A DNA stretch of 64,000 bases from Brevibacterium sanguinis (GCF_003315415.1 NZ_QNSB01000004.1:248001-312000), one strand, 5' to 3'; positions 18,406-27,248 are shown, counted from the stretch's first letter. Notes: generated from the letters alone by a model not told the origin. Program-made: numbers and translations.

Positions 18406-19185
18406 GTGTCCAAGCAGATCGACATCAAGGATCTCAACATCTACTACGGCGACTTCCAGGCCGTCGAAGGTGTCGAGATGCAGATCAAGCCGCGGTCGGT
18501 GACCGCTTTCATCGGCCCCTCCGGCTGCGGCAAGTCCACCGTGCTGCGCACCCTCAACCGCATGCACGAGGTCATCCCCGGCGCCAGCGTCCGCGGCGAG
18601 GTCCTCATGGACGGCAATGACATCTACGGCGCCGGGGTCGACCCGGTCAACGTCCGCCGCGAGGTGGGGATGGTGTTCCAGCGGGCCAACCCGTTCCCGA
18701 CGATGAGCATCAAGGAGAACGTGCTCGCCGGCGTCCGCCTCAACAACAAGCGTTTGTCGAAGACCGAGGCCGACGAGCTCACCGAGCGCGCCCTGCGCGG
18801 CGCCAACCTCTGGAACGAGGTCAAGGACCGGCTCAACCTCCCCGGCTCGGGGCTCTCCGGCGGCCAGCAGCAGCGCCTGTGCATCGCCCGCGCGATCGCC
18901 GTCGAGCCCGAGGTCCTGCTCATGGACGAACCGTGCTCGGCACTCGACCCGATCTCCACCCTGGCGATCGAGGACCTCATCAACGAGCTCAAGGACAAGT
19001 ACACCGTCGTCATCGTCACCCACAACATGCAGCAGGCCGCCCGTGTCTCGGACAAGACCGCGTTCTTCAACATCGCGGGCACCGGCAAGCCGGGCAAGCT
19101 CATCGAGTTCAACGACACCTCGACGATCTTCTCCAACCCCGAGAAGGAGGAGACCGAGAACTACATCTCCGGCCGCTTCGGCTGA
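18406..19185 (+). CDS. pstB: phosphate ABC transporter ATPase PstB
   Basis: A 259-residue ATPase with Walker [11 protein letters not shown]-loop [13 protein letters not shown] (the NPFP is typical of PstB), signature [14 protein letters not shown], Walker [14 protein letters not shown] and switch histidine in THNMQQA. It powers PstC/PstA. The GTG start has AAGGA upstream. It is the last gene of the operon; no phoU follows, unlike in many bacteria. The nearest PhoU-like gene is the DUF47 partner of the Pit transporter at 26.4 kb. Confidence 0.96.
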   Translation: MSKQIDIKDLNIYYGDFQAVEGVEMQIKPRSVTAFIGPSGCGKSTVLRTLNRMHEVIPGASVRGEVLMDGNDIYGAGVDPVNVRREVGMVFQRANPFPTMSIKENVLAGVRLNNKRLSKTEADELTERALRGANLWNEVKDRLNLPGSGLSGGQQQRLCIARAIAVEPEVLLMDEPCSALDPISTLAIEDLINELKDKYTVVIVTHNMQQAARVSDKTAFFNIAGTGKPGKLIEFNDTSTIFSNPEKEETENYISGRFG

Positions 19186-19204
19186 GCTGAAGGCGCGTCC
19201 GGTC

Positions 19205-19299
19205 GGTCCGGGGCCGGGTTCCGGCTCGAGGCCGGGCCGGTCCGGGGCCGGGTTCCGGCTCGAGGCCGGGGTGGGGCCGGGTTCCGGCTCGAGTCCGGG
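19205..19299. repeat. GC-rich tandem repeat after pstB
   Basis: Three units built on GGGGCCGGGTTCCGGCTCGA begin at 19210, 19244 and 19273 (34- and 29-base spacing). The first two are identical over about 32 bases. They lie between the pstB stop and its terminator hairpin, so they would form a structured 3' untranslated region. Confidence 0.8.
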
Positions 19300-19308
19300 C
19301 CGGCGGGA

Positions 19309-19341
19309 GGGCCGCCGTAGGAATCTCCTGCGGCGGCCCTT
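19309..19341 (+). terminator. pst operon terminator
   Basis: A 14-base-pair stem (19309-19322 with 19326-19339, one T-G wobble) with the 3-base loop ATC, followed by TTCGTCATT. It is the first stable hairpin after pstB and the clearest end for the pst transcript. Confidence 0.75.
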
Positions 19342-19414
19342 CGTCATTCGGCTCGGTCTGCTCTCGAAAGCACTGTGCTCTTCGTCATTCGGCTCGGTCT
19401 GCTCTCGAAAGCAC
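19339..19414. repeat. 35-bp direct repeat
   Basis: Two identical copies starting CTTCGTCATTCGGCTCGG at 19339 and 19380, separated by 6 bases. The first copy begins inside the descending arm of the pst terminator. Nothing else was found up to the end of the next gene at 19483. Confidence 0.85.
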
Positions 19415-19482
19415 CGGGGGCGAACAAGGCTATTCGAAGCAAACAGGGCCACAAGCAAGTCCGGGCGGCGACCCGACCGTCG

Positions 19483-20556
19483 TCATGCTTCCTTGCCGAG
19501 GCGGCGCGCCCGGTACCGGTACGTCGCCCAGCCCAGTGCCAGTCCCCACAGCGGGAAGAGCAGGACCGGACCGTAGGTCGTCCAGCTGCCGGGGATCCCG
19601 ATGTCGCTGAAGAGCACGTCCCTGGCCATGCCCGCACCTCCCGTGAAGATGGCGACGCTGATGAGAGTGGCCGGGATGGTGGCCAGGAGGATCGGCACCC
19701 TCCTCCCCGCCAGCGGACCCATCCAGCGAGGGAACCGTTCGCCCCACCGCTGGACCAACCCGAGGGTGAGGAGGGCCCCGACGACTCCGGCGAGCGCCAG
19801 CGACAGACCCGCGCGCCACAGCCCCACCTCGAGGCCCTTGGCATAGAACTCCGCGCTGAGCCCGAGCGGGATCCCCAGCGCCCAGAGGATGCGAGTCGAG
19901 GCGTAGAACAGCGGAACGAGCAGAGCGACCGCCACTGCGATCCTCGCATCCGGAGTGACGCGAACAGAGCCGCGGACCTCGGTGGCACTGTTCGCGCGCT
20001 GCCCCTCGGCAGTGCCCTCCCCCTCGGCAGTGCCCTCCCCCTCGGCAGTGCCGTGCACCCGTGACCTGCGGTCGAGGATCGCCCAGGCCGCGATCCACAG
20101 TCCGGCGCCGATCACGAAGACCCCCTGCCACAGCGCCTCGGCGGGGATCGGCGGGAACTGCAGGCTCAGTGAGTATCCGAGGTAGGCGAGCAGCAGGGTG
20201 TCGGTGAAGACGAGGGTCGTCACGGTGGTCAGGCCGAGGGTGAAGAGCCCGACGGCTTCCGGGCGCCGCAGCCGCGGAACGGTGAGCAGCACTGCCGAGG
20301 CGGCGCCGCTGGCCAGGGCGACGAAGCCGATGAGCCCGGCGCCGACGGCCACCGGCAGGTGGTCGAGCACCGAGGTGAACTGACCCGGCAGGTCGTTGCC
20401 GAACGGGGCCTCGACGGTGCCGGTGGCCCACAGGGCGGCCATGATCAGCATGAACACGGACCATGCCGCGGTCAGGGCCAGAACGACGGTGCCGGGAGCG
20501 CCGGCTCGCGCTGTGGATGGACGGGTGGACTGGGGTTTCTGCGTGTGCGTCGACAT
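19483..20556 (-). CDS. multi-pass membrane protein, unknown function
   Basis: A 357-residue protein with about eight predicted membrane helices. A cytoplasmic or external loop near residue 165 holds three six-residue repeats (GTAEGE), encoded by 18-base DNA repeats at about 20000-20050. The family is not recognised. ATG 20556 has GGGAG before it; the open frame runs 38 residues further upstream without membrane or signal features. It lies 123 bases downstream of a two-component system on the same strand and may be its output or accessory gene. Confidence 0.7.
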   Translation of the reverse strand: MSTHTQKPQSTRPSTARAGAPGTVVLALTAAWSVFMLIMAALWATGTVEAPFGNDLPGQFTSVLDHLPVAVGAGLIGFVALASGAASAVLLTVPRLRRPEAVGLFTLGLTTVTTLVFTDTLLLAYLGYSLSLQFPPIPAEALWQGVFVIGAGLWIAAWAILDRRSRVHGTAEGEGTAEGEGTAEGQRANSATEVRGSVRVTPDARIAVAVALLVPLFYASTRILWALGIPLGLSAEFYAKGLEVGLWRAGLSLALAGVVGALLTLGLVQRWGERFPRWMGPLAGRRVPILLATIPATLISVAIFTGGAGMARDVLFSDIGIPGSWTTYGPVLLFPLWGLALGWATYRYRARRLGKEA

Positions 20557-20679
20557 GCTCCCAGCATCGTGCGCGGGCGATCGGAGGACACTCCCCCACG
20601 AGGGTGAAAGCGCCTCCCTGCCGGGGGAATCCGCCATCCCGCGAGAAGCCGCCGCAAGCCTCGACAGCACCGCTGCGGT

Positions 20680-21318
20680 CTACCTCCCGACGAAGCCCGA
20701 CTCGAACGCGACGATCACCGCCTGGGTGCGATCCCTGGCACCGAGCTTGGCGAGCACCGAGCTGACATAGGTCTTCACGGTCTCCACCCCGAGGAACATC
20801 TCCGCGGCGATCTCGCTGTTGCTCAGCCCACGGGCCATGCGGGTGAGCACCTCCTCTTCGCGCCTGCTCAGCCCGGCCGCGCCCACCCGGTCCGGTCGCC
20901 GCTGCGCCCTCGACGCCATCTCCCGCACCTTCTGCGGATAGAGGAGCGCCTCGCCGCCGGCCACGGTGTGCACCGCGCGCACGAGCTCCTCGGGCTGGGC
21001 CCGCTTGAGCACGAATCCGTCCGCCCCCGCACGGAGCGCCTCGAAGACGTAGTCGTCGCTGTCGAAGGTCGTGAGGATGAGGATCCGCGGCGGCTCCTGG
21101 AGGTCGACGAGATGCCGGGTCGCCTCCAAACCGTCGAGTCGGGGCATGCGCACATCCATGACGACGACGTCGGGCCGGGTCCGCCGCACCAGGTCGAGCG
21201 CCTCGGCGCCGTCACCGGCCTCTCCGACGACGTCGAGTCCCGGGTCCGAGTCGATGATCGCGGCCAGGCCCGCCCGCACGAGCGGCTCGTCGTCGACGAG
21301 AGCGACTCGCACGCTCAT
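20680..21318 (-). CDS. NarL/LuxR-family response regulator
   Basis: A 212-residue regulator. The receiver domain has the acidic pair ALVDDEP, phospho-acceptor aspartate in VVVMDVRMPRLDG and lysine in GFVLKRAQPEE. The C-terminal GerE-type helix-turn-helix is LSRREEEVLTRMARGLSNSE with ETVKTYVSSVLAKLGARDRTQ. Its start overlaps the stop of the kinase gene by 4 bases (ATGA). Targets are not known; nearby candidates are the membrane protein gene downstream and the PadR gene upstream. Confidence 0.92.
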   Translation of the reverse strand: MSVRVALVDDEPLVRAGLAAIIDSDPGLDVVGEAGDGAEALDLVRRTRPDVVVMDVRMPRLDGLEATRHLVDLQEPPRILILTTFDSDDYVFEALRAGADGFVLKRAQPEELVRAVHTVAGGEALLYPQKVREMASRAQRRPDRVGAAGLSRREEEVLTRMARGLSNSEIAAEMFLGVETVKTYVSSVLAKLGARDRTQAVIVAFESGFVGR

Positions 21319-22643
21319 GGGCTGGTCTCCCTTGTCGCTTCCATGCCTCCGCCTCTCCGACCGCCGAGGCTCGCCGGCCTCTCGCTCGATCGTCCACCGC
21401 CGAATCGGTCCGCACTGCCGAGTGGCAGGCTCACCCGCAGCACCCAGCGCTCGCCCTCCGGTCCCCAGCGGACCGTCCCACCGCGGACCTCGACCCTCTC
21501 CCGGATTCCGCGCAGGCCGCTGACCCGCGGGTTCGCCGCACCCGGCCGGCAGTCATTGGCGGATTCGAGCACCACGGAGGCCTCCACGACGTCGAGCGCG
21601 ATCGTCATTCCCGGCGCCGAGGCGTGACGCAGCGAATTGGTCATCGCCTCGCGCACGATGGGGTGGAGATCGGCGATGACCTCGGGCGGCAGAGACGAGA
21701 CTCCCTCCCCGACGGTGAGGTCGACGGGGTGGCCGACCGACCGGGCTTCGGCGGCCAGCCCGCGGATGTCGTCGAGAGTCCGGCGAGACGTCGCCCACCC
21801 GGTCTCTCCCGCCGTCGCGGTGCGGTCGGCCTCCGCCCGGAGGAGCGCGAGGACATGGTCGAGTTCGGCCACCGCCTCCCGGCCGGTGCGGGCGATCTCG
21901 TCGACGGCCGCCTCGGCGGTGCCGGGATCCGTGCGCAGGAGCCGCTTGGCGACGGCGGCCTGCATCGTCGTCACGGTCAGGGCATGGCCGATCGAGTCGT
22001 GGACCTCGCGGGCCAGGGTGCTGCGGCGGAACGCCTCGACGCGCTCCTGCCTCTCCAGCTCCGATCGGTCCGCGCTCGAGGGGCCGAGGAGGACGAGCGC
22101 GTAATGCGGGAGCAGATAGCACGTGATGACGATGAACACGGTGCACGCGCCGAGGGCGACGAGGGAGGCCACGATCGCGAGTCCGGGCGTGAGGTAGTCC
22201 GGCGCCGGCTCGCCGCTGGCGATCTCACGGTAGAGCACGGCTCCCTGTGCGGGGTCGAGGAGGAGGACGAGTGCCGAGGGGAGGACGAAGAAGAGCGTCA
22301 CGAGGAGCACCCCGCCCGCGAAGGCATGACCGAAGTAGAACGCGGCACCGCGGGCACGATCGCCCGGGGCGGGCCGCCTCGGCGAGGTGGGGATGACGAT
22401 GTCTAGCAGCTGCGCGGCGAGCGTGCGTTCGAGGGCACGCGTGACCTCGAGGACCGCGGGGATGCAGAGGAGGGCGAGGACGAGCACTCCTGTGCCGAGG
22501 ACCAGGAGCGGCCCGCTGACCTCCCCACGGCCGCCGGACACGGCGAGGATCCAGAGGACGACCAGGGCGTACGGCACGGCGACGACGCCGCCGATCAGCA
22601 GGACCAGCAGCCTGCGCCAGATGATTCCCAGCCTCCTCACCAT
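21315..22643 (-). CDS. sensor histidine kinase (HisKA_3 type)
   Basis: A 442-residue NarX-like kinase. Residues 1-210 contain four to five membrane helices with a short external loop (about residues 145-170), as in kinases that sense membrane or cell-envelope state. The dimerisation box is LAREVHDSIGHALTVTTMQA, with histidine near residue 229. The ATPase domain shows an N box (VREAMTNSLRHA) and a G box (GLRGIRERVEVRGG). ATG 22643 was chosen because the long open frame upstream reads through the divergent promoter and PadR operator. It pairs with the overlapping regulator gene. Confidence 0.88.
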   Translation of the reverse strand: MVRRLGIIWRRLLVLLIGGVVAVPYALVVLWILAVSGGRGEVSGPLLVLGTGVLVLALLCIPAVLEVTRALERTLAAQLLDIVIPTSPRRPAPGDRARGAAFYFGHAFAGGVLLVTLFFVLPSALVLLLDPAQGAVLYREIASGEPAPDYLTPGLAIVASLVALGACTVFIVITCYLLPHYALVLLGPSSADRSELERQERVEAFRRSTLAREVHDSIGHALTVTTMQAAVAKRLLRTDPGTAEAAVDEIARTGREAVAELDHVLALLRAEADRTATAGETGWATSRRTLDDIRGLAAEARSVGHPVDLTVGEGVSSLPPEVIADLHPIVREAMTNSLRHASAPGMTIALDVVEASVVLESANDCRPGAANPRVSGLRGIRERVEVRGGTVRWGPEGERWVLRVSLPLGSADRFGGGRSSERPASLGGRRGGGMEATRETSP

Positions 22644-22685
22644 CTCAGGGTATGTCGAGGACGACTCTTGTGCACCCCCTGTCAG

Positions 22686-22705
22686 CGATATATCGTTGTA
22701 TATCG
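22686..22705. promoter_or_regulatory. inverted repeat, likely PadR operator
   Basis: CGATATA (22686-22692) and TATATCG (22699-22705) form a perfect 7-base inverted repeat with a 6-base spacer, in the 96-base gap between the kinase gene (minus) and the padR-like gene (plus). Its AT-rich character stands out in this GC-rich DNA. It is placed to control both directions; autoregulation by the PadR protein is inferred. Confidence 0.6.
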
Positions 22706-22739
22706 TCAGAAGTATCGTATTCGAGCGCAGGAGGCTGCG

Positions 22740-23348
22740 ATGAACGACTTCATGAATGGCGGATTCCCCGGTCCGGGCGACTCCGGTCACTGGCCGGGCG
22801 GTCCCGGGCGGCGGCGGGGAGAGGGCCGGCCGGGCGATTTCGGGCACGGAAGCGGGATCTGGGAGGCGATGGAGCAGTTCCGGTCGTCGTTCGGCCCGCG
22901 CCCGGGCCCGCGGATGAACAGGGGGGATGTGCGGGCGGGAATCCTCGCCCTGCTCGCCGAGGCGCCGATGCACGGCTACCAGATCATCCAGGAGATCGAG
23001 GAGCGCAGCGGCGGCGCGTGGAAGCCGAGCCCCGGGTCGGTCTATCCCACTCTGCAGCTGCTCACCGATGAGGGACTCGTGACCGCCGAGACCTCGAACG
23101 GCCGCAAGACCTACTCACTCACCGAGGCGGGACGTGAGGCCGTCGACGCCGAGGGCGACCGGCGGGCGCCGTGGGAGTCGATGGGTCGTGAGCACGCGCG
23201 CGCCTCGGACCTCGCGAAGGCGGGGATCGAGCTGGCCCAGGCGGCCGCGCAGGTGGGGCGCAGCGGCGGCCCTGAGCAGGTCAAGCAGGCCGTCGACGTC
23301 CTCCACGATGCCCGCCGCAGGCTCTATTCGATCCTCGCGCAGGACTGA
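22740..23348 (+). CDS. PadR-family transcriptional regulator
   Basis: A 202-residue regulator. A Gly/Pro/Arg-rich, probably disordered N-terminus of about 60 residues precedes the winged helix (VRAGILALLAEAPMHGYQII, KPSPGSVYPTLQLLTDEGLV and KTYSLTEAGREAV), the hallmark order of PadR. A C-terminal helix rich in Ala and Gln (residues 150-200) would form the dimer coiled coil. ATG 22740 has a consensus AGGAGG. The AarF gene starts 4 bases after its stop, so they form an operon. Confidence 0.9.
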   Translation: MNDFMNGGFPGPGDSGHWPGGPGRRRGEGRPGDFGHGSGIWEAMEQFRSSFGPRPGPRMNRGDVRAGILALLAEAPMHGYQIIQEIEERSGGAWKPSPGSVYPTLQLLTDEGLVTAETSNGRKTYSLTEAGREAVDAEGDRRAPWESMGREHARASDLAKAGIELAQAAAQVGRSGGPEQVKQAVDVLHDARRRLYSILAQD

Positions 23349-23352
23349 TCAG

Positions 23353-25194
23353 GTGGCCGCATCCGGAGGCAGCGGCATCGGCACGAGCGGATCCGGTGAG
23401 CAGGGCGGCGTCACGCCCCGCTCCCCCGGTGAGCGGGGCACCCGTGCGAGCGGATCCGCGGGGCGCCGCTACCGCGTGATCCTCCGCTTCGCCCTCCGCC
23501 ACCTCGTGCAGACGTGGTGGTTCGAGCTGTTCCTGCCGCGCATCGGCCTCGCCGGGCTCTCCGCGCGCCGCCGCCCCGTCCGGCTGCGTCGGACAGCCGA
23601 GCGCTTCCACGATCTCGCTGTGCGCCTCGGCGGCCTGATGATCAAGGTGGGGCAGTTCCTGTCCTCGCGCCTCGACGTCCTCCCGCCGGAGATCACCCGC
23701 GAGCTCGAGGGACTGCAGGACGAGGTCCCGCCTGTTCCCTTCGACGAAGTCCGCGCCCTCGCCGAGGCGGAGCTCGGGATGCCGTTGGACGCGGCGTTCT
23801 CGTCGTTCGCGTCCGCACCGTTGGCCTCGGCCTCCCTCGGCCAGGCCCACCGCGCACGCCTGCGCGATGAGGACGCCGCCGTCATGGGCGTCCGGGAGGT
23901 CGTCGTCAAGGTGCAGAGGCCCGGGATCGGCGGGATCGTCGACGTCGACCTCGCCGCGCTGCGGCGGATCGCCGGGTGGCTGAGCCGGATCCGCATCGTC
24001 TCCCGCAGGGTGGACATGCCGGCGCTCGTCGAGGAGTTCGCCGCGATCTGCCGCGCCGAGATCGACTACCTGCACGAGGCGGCGAATGCCGAGCGGTTCG
24101 CCGCCACGGTCGGGGAGGGTGACCGTGGCGGCGCCTCGGTGCGAGTGCCCGACGTCGTCTGGGAGCGGACGACGCGACGGGTGCTCACCCTCACCGACGT
24201 CTCTGCCGTCAAGATCACCGACACCGACGCGCTGCGGGCGGCCGGCATCGATCCCGCGGAGGTCGCCTCCCGGTTCGCCGCCGTGATGTTCGCCCAGCTG
24301 TTCGGCGACGGGTTCTTCCACGCCGACCCGCATCCGGGGAATCTCTTCGTCACGCCGTGCGCTCAGGGCGGTACCGGGAATGCGGACGATCTCGGATCGT
24401 CGGCCGACGGTGCGACCCCGGCCGGCGCCGGCTCCGCGACGGATGCCGGCTGGCAGCTGACGTTCGTCGACTTCGGCATGATGGGTGAGATCTCCGATTC
24501 GCTGCGGAGCGGGCTGCGGGAGCTCGTCATCGCCGTCGCCGCGCGCGACAGCGCACGGCTCATCGACTCCATCCGCGGGATCGGGATGATCCTGCCCTCG
24601 GCCGACACCGGCGAGCTCGAGCGGGCGATGACGCAGCTGTTCGCCCGCTTCGGCGGGATGAGCATCGCCGACCTGCGCCGGGTCGACGAGAGGGAGCTGC
24701 GCGATTTCGCGGCCGAGTTCGCCGAGGTCGTCCGGGAGATGCCGTTCCAGCTGCCCGAGGACCTGCTCCTCGTCTTCCGTGCGATGTCGCTGACCTCGGG
24801 ACTGTGCAGCTCGCTCGATCCCGAGTTCAACATCTGGGAGTCCGTGGAGCCGTTCGCGGCCCGGCTCCTGCGCGAGGAGCGAGGCAGCCTCGGGCAGACC
24901 GTCGCCCGGGAGACCCTGACGTTCGCCGGTGGCGTCGCACGGCTGCCGCGACGCCTCCACGACCTCGCCGATCGGCTCGAGGACGGCAGGCTCCCGGCAG
25001 GAATCGGACGACTCGACCGTCGGGTCGCGCGACTCGAGCAGGCGGCGAGACGGGTCGTCTGGGCCATCGTCTTCGCCGGTCTCCTCATCGCCGGGGCCCT
25101 GCTCCACGACGACGAGGCGGTCGTCGGCACGCTGCTCATGGTCGCCTCGGCGCTGCCCCTGGGGATCGCGGTCCTCACCCGACCCCACCGCTGA
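23353..25194 (+). CDS. AarF/UbiB (ABC1) family atypical kinase
   Basis: A 613-residue UbiB-type protein. The family motifs are present: KxGQ in LMIKVGQFLSSRLD, the Ala-rich loop near ASASLGQAHRA, VVKVQRPGI (lysine), HADPHPGN (catalytic loop) and VDFGMMGE (DFG). The C-terminus has two hydrophobic helices (about residues 560-610). An extra 30-residue Gly/Ala/Ser/Asp-rich insert separates the catalytic loop from DFG (around 24355-24450), where the family normally has a few residues. These proteins are ATPases tied to isoprenoid quinone or lipid handling. The GTG at 23353 was chosen by its position after padR; the longer open frame only shadows that gene. Confidence 0.85.
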   Translation: MAASGGSGIGTSGSGEQGGVTPRSPGERGTRASGSAGRRYRVILRFALRHLVQTWWFELFLPRIGLAGLSARRRPVRLRRTAERFHDLAVRLGGLMIKVGQFLSSRLDVLPPEITRELEGLQDEVPPVPFDEVRALAEAELGMPLDAAFSSFASAPLASASLGQAHRARLRDEDAAVMGVREVVVKVQRPGIGGIVDVDLAALRRIAGWLSRIRIVSRRVDMPALVEEFAAICRAEIDYLHEAANAERFAATVGEGDRGGASVRVPDVVWERTTRRVLTLTDVSAVKITDTDALRAAGIDPAEVASRFAAVMFAQLFGDGFFHADPHPGNLFVTPCAQGGTGNADDLGSSADGATPAGAGSATDAGWQLTFVDFGMMGEISDSLRSGLRELVIAVAARDSARLIDSIRGIGMILPSADTGELERAMTQLFARFGGMSIADLRRVDERELRDFAAEFAEVVREMPFQLPEDLLLVFRAMSLTSGLCSSLDPEFNIWESVEPFAARLLREERGSLGQTVARETLTFAGGVARLPRRLHDLADRLEDGRLPAGIGRLDRRVARLEQAARRVVWAIVFAGLLIAGALLHDDEAVVGTLLMVASALPLGIAVLTRPHR

Positions 25195-25216
25195 CCGGCC
25201 CGGTGCGGGGTGCCGG

Positions 25217-25283
25217 AGTGTGGACGCCCACAACCGCGACCCAGAAATGTGTAGGTGCGGCACTTCTGCGTCGCGCCCACACT
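25217..25283. terminator. palindromic element between convergent genes
   Basis: Nested inverted repeats: outer arms AGTGTGG (25217-25223) and CCACACT (25277-25283); inner arms GCGACCCAGAA (25236-25246) and TTCTGCGTCGC (25264-25274) with one mismatch and a 17-base loop. It lies between the ends of the AarF (plus) and Pit (minus) genes and could terminate both. It is followed by two 13-base tandem units (GGGTAGCGACGCC, 25287-25312). It may be a REP-like dispersed element. Confidence 0.55.
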
Positions 25284-25368
25284 TCCGGGTAGCGACGCCG
25301 GGTAGCGACGCCGGGCAGCGACTCTCGGCGGTCACGCACGGTCGCGGTTTCGCCGAGGCGGCCGATCG

Positions 25369-26379
25369 TCAGCCGGTGAGGACCCTGACCCCCAGGCCGA
25401 GGATCACCGCGAGCAGCGCCGCCGCGGGAATCGTCAGCAGCCACACCCCGACGACGGGAATGACGAAGCGGGCCCGCACATGCCCGGTGCGACCGGCGAA
25501 CTGGGTCCCGAGGATCGCCGAGCCGAGCACGAACGTCAGGGACACCGGCACCCGCATGACGACGGCCGCGGTGTACATGAGCACGGTCGCGGTCGCATCG
25601 GCGGCGGCGAACTTCACCGGATCCATCCGCGCCGTGCGCACCGACAGGGTGCGCACGACCCGCCACCCGCTCAGGCCCGTGCCGACGGCGAGCGCGACGG
25701 CGATGAGGATGCGCACCGGCCAGCAGATGCCGAGCACGGACAGCTCGGTGTGGGGGCTGGCCTCGATCGCCAGCAGCGCCACCATGACGAGGGCCGCGGT
25801 CTTCTGCGCGTCCTGGACCCCGTGGACCAGCGACAGCGAGGCGGTGAGCACCGAGTCGACCATCCGGGCGCCGCGGAAGAGCGGCTTGGGTGGGGTCGAT
25901 GCGGCCAGTCGTGAGATGAGCAGGGTCAGCGCCCAGGACAGGAGGAACCCGAGGATCGGCGAGAGGACGAGCGGCAGGAGCACCGAGTCGAACGCCTCAT
26001 CGAGATCGATGGTGAAGCCGAGCACGACGCCGGCCCCGAGGAGACCGCCGATGAGGCAGTGGGTCGAGGAGACCGGCAGTGCGAGCCAATAGGTGAAGAG
26101 GCTCCAGACCGTCGCCGAGGCGAACGCGAGGATGATCGAGGTGAGGATGACGTCGGTCGACCCGTCGAAGCGCACGATCTGGTTGGCCACGACGAAGGCG
26201 ATCCCCTCGCCGAGGAGGGCACCGATGAAGTTGAAGATCACCGCCAGCGACAGTGCCCAGCGAGGGCTGAGCGCACGTCCGACGACGGCGTTGCCGATGG
26301 TCAGCGCCGCATCATGGAAACCGTTCGACCCTGCGAAGAGCACCGCCGCGACGATGACTCCCGCCAGGAGCAGCTCCAC
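25369..26379 (-). CDS. pit: inorganic phosphate transporter, Pit family
   Basis: A 336-residue carrier with about ten helices. The two repeated Pit signatures are visible: GSNGFHDAALTIGNAVVGRA at the N-terminus and SSTHCLIGGLLGAG in the middle. Pit proteins move metal-phosphate complexes with protons at low affinity, complementing the high-affinity Pst system at 14.9-19.2 kb. The ATG lies 3 bases after the stop of the DUF47 gene, so the two are coupled. Confidence 0.92.
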   Translation of the reverse strand: MELLLAGVIVAAVLFAGSNGFHDAALTIGNAVVGRALSPRWALSLAVIFNFIGALLGEGIAFVVANQIVRFDGSTDVILTSIILAFASATVWSLFTYWLALPVSSTHCLIGGLLGAGVVLGFTIDLDEAFDSVLLPLVLSPILGFLLSWALTLLISRLAASTPPKPLFRGARMVDSVLTASLSLVHGVQDAQKTAALVMVALLAIEASPHTELSVLGICWPVRILIAVALAVGTGLSGWRVVRTLSVRTARMDPVKFAAADATATVLMYTAAVVMRVPVSLTFVLGSAILGTQFAGRTGHVRARFVIPVVGVWLLTIPAAALLAVILGLGVRVLTG

Positions 26380-26382
26380 TGA

Positions 26383-27003
26383 CTACGATTCCTTGATCGC
26401 GATGGAGGCGACGACCTTGCCGAGCTCGGTGAAGCCCTGGGAGGCGCGGACGAAGGACTGACCCAGCTGGGACACCGCGGCCATGTAGGTCAGTCCCCGC
26501 TTCGAGTTGGGAACCGCGTCCGCCATCCGCCACTGCAGGGTCTCGACCTGGTAGGTGAGCCGATTGATCGCGTCGACGTAGTCCCACTGGTCGAGCCTGC
26601 CCGGCAGCCGGGTGATCATCCGGCTCGTGTGATCCGTCTGGTTGGAGAGCACCGCCAGCGTCTCGAGGACTCCGGAGGGCAGTTCGTCGAAGGCCTCGGA
26701 GGCGAGCACGAAGCCGACGCCGTGCAGGCGGTGGCAGATGTCGCGCATGTGATGACCGAGCAGATACAGGTCACCGCGGTCGAAGGGGGTGATGTAGTTC
26801 TCGCGCAGCGCCCGGAGAACGGCGCCCATGTCGTCGTCGGCGCTTCCGCTGATCTCGTGCAGCCGGGAGGCGACCTCGCGGCGCTCGGAGACCTCGATGC
26901 CGGAGAGTTCGGCGAGGACGAGGTTGCACTGCCTCATCTGACCGACGAGGTCCGACATGCGCTGATAGAAGACGGAATCCTGCGGTACCCGCTTGAGCCG
27001 CAT
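26383..27003 (-). CDS. DUF47 / PhoU-like Pit accessory protein
   Basis: A 206-residue helical protein of the DUF47 family, related to PhoU. It is made of amphipathic helices with conserved acidic positions that bind metal clusters in PhoU-like folds (LAELSGIEVSERREVASRLHEIS, DRGDLYLLGHHMRDI). The standard arrangement is DUF47 directly before pit; members modulate Pit transport. ATG 27003 has AGGAGG at a good distance. The upstream gap (27004-27248) holds no gene. Confidence 0.88.
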   Translation of the reverse strand: MRLKRVPQDSVFYQRMSDLVGQMRQCNLVLAELSGIEVSERREVASRLHEISGSADDDMGAVLRALRENYITPFDRGDLYLLGHHMRDICHRLHGVGFVLASEAFDELPSGVLETLAVLSNQTDHTSRMITRLPGRLDQWDYVDAINRLTYQVETLQWRMADAVPNSKRGLTYMAAVSQLGQSFVRASQGFTELGKVVASIAIKES

Positions 27004-27147
27004 GCCTTCCTCCTGCCCGGGGCCCGGGCAAGCCGGACTGATCATGCCTGAAGTTATGAGCCGAACGCTGAACCGAGAGCGCCTCTCGGCGATAGGCCGC
27101 TCGAAGCGGCTGAGGTTGGAGCCCGGGGCTTCAGCGATCCAGCGTCC

Positions 27148-27165
27148 GGTGGCCCGAAGGCCACC
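27148..27165 (-). terminator. 7-bp stem with CGAA tetraloop
   Basis: GGTGGCC (27148-27154) and GGCCACC (27159-27165) form a perfect stem around the tetraloop CGAA. It lies about 85 bases past the stop of the minus-strand gene ending at 27249 and upstream of the DUF47 gene, so it may end that transcript. No T-run follows. Confidence 0.4.
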
Positions 27166-27248
27166 TCCCACGATACCCGTTCACGCTCATGAGTAAACCG
27201 CCGAGGCGGAATCGGCCGATTGAGATGCCTCACAGCGCCCGACGTCGT

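Noticed and set aside
23281..25335. 684-codon open frame antisense to the AarF gene
   Set aside because: Shadow of a gene with clear UbiB motifs; the product has no plausible fold.
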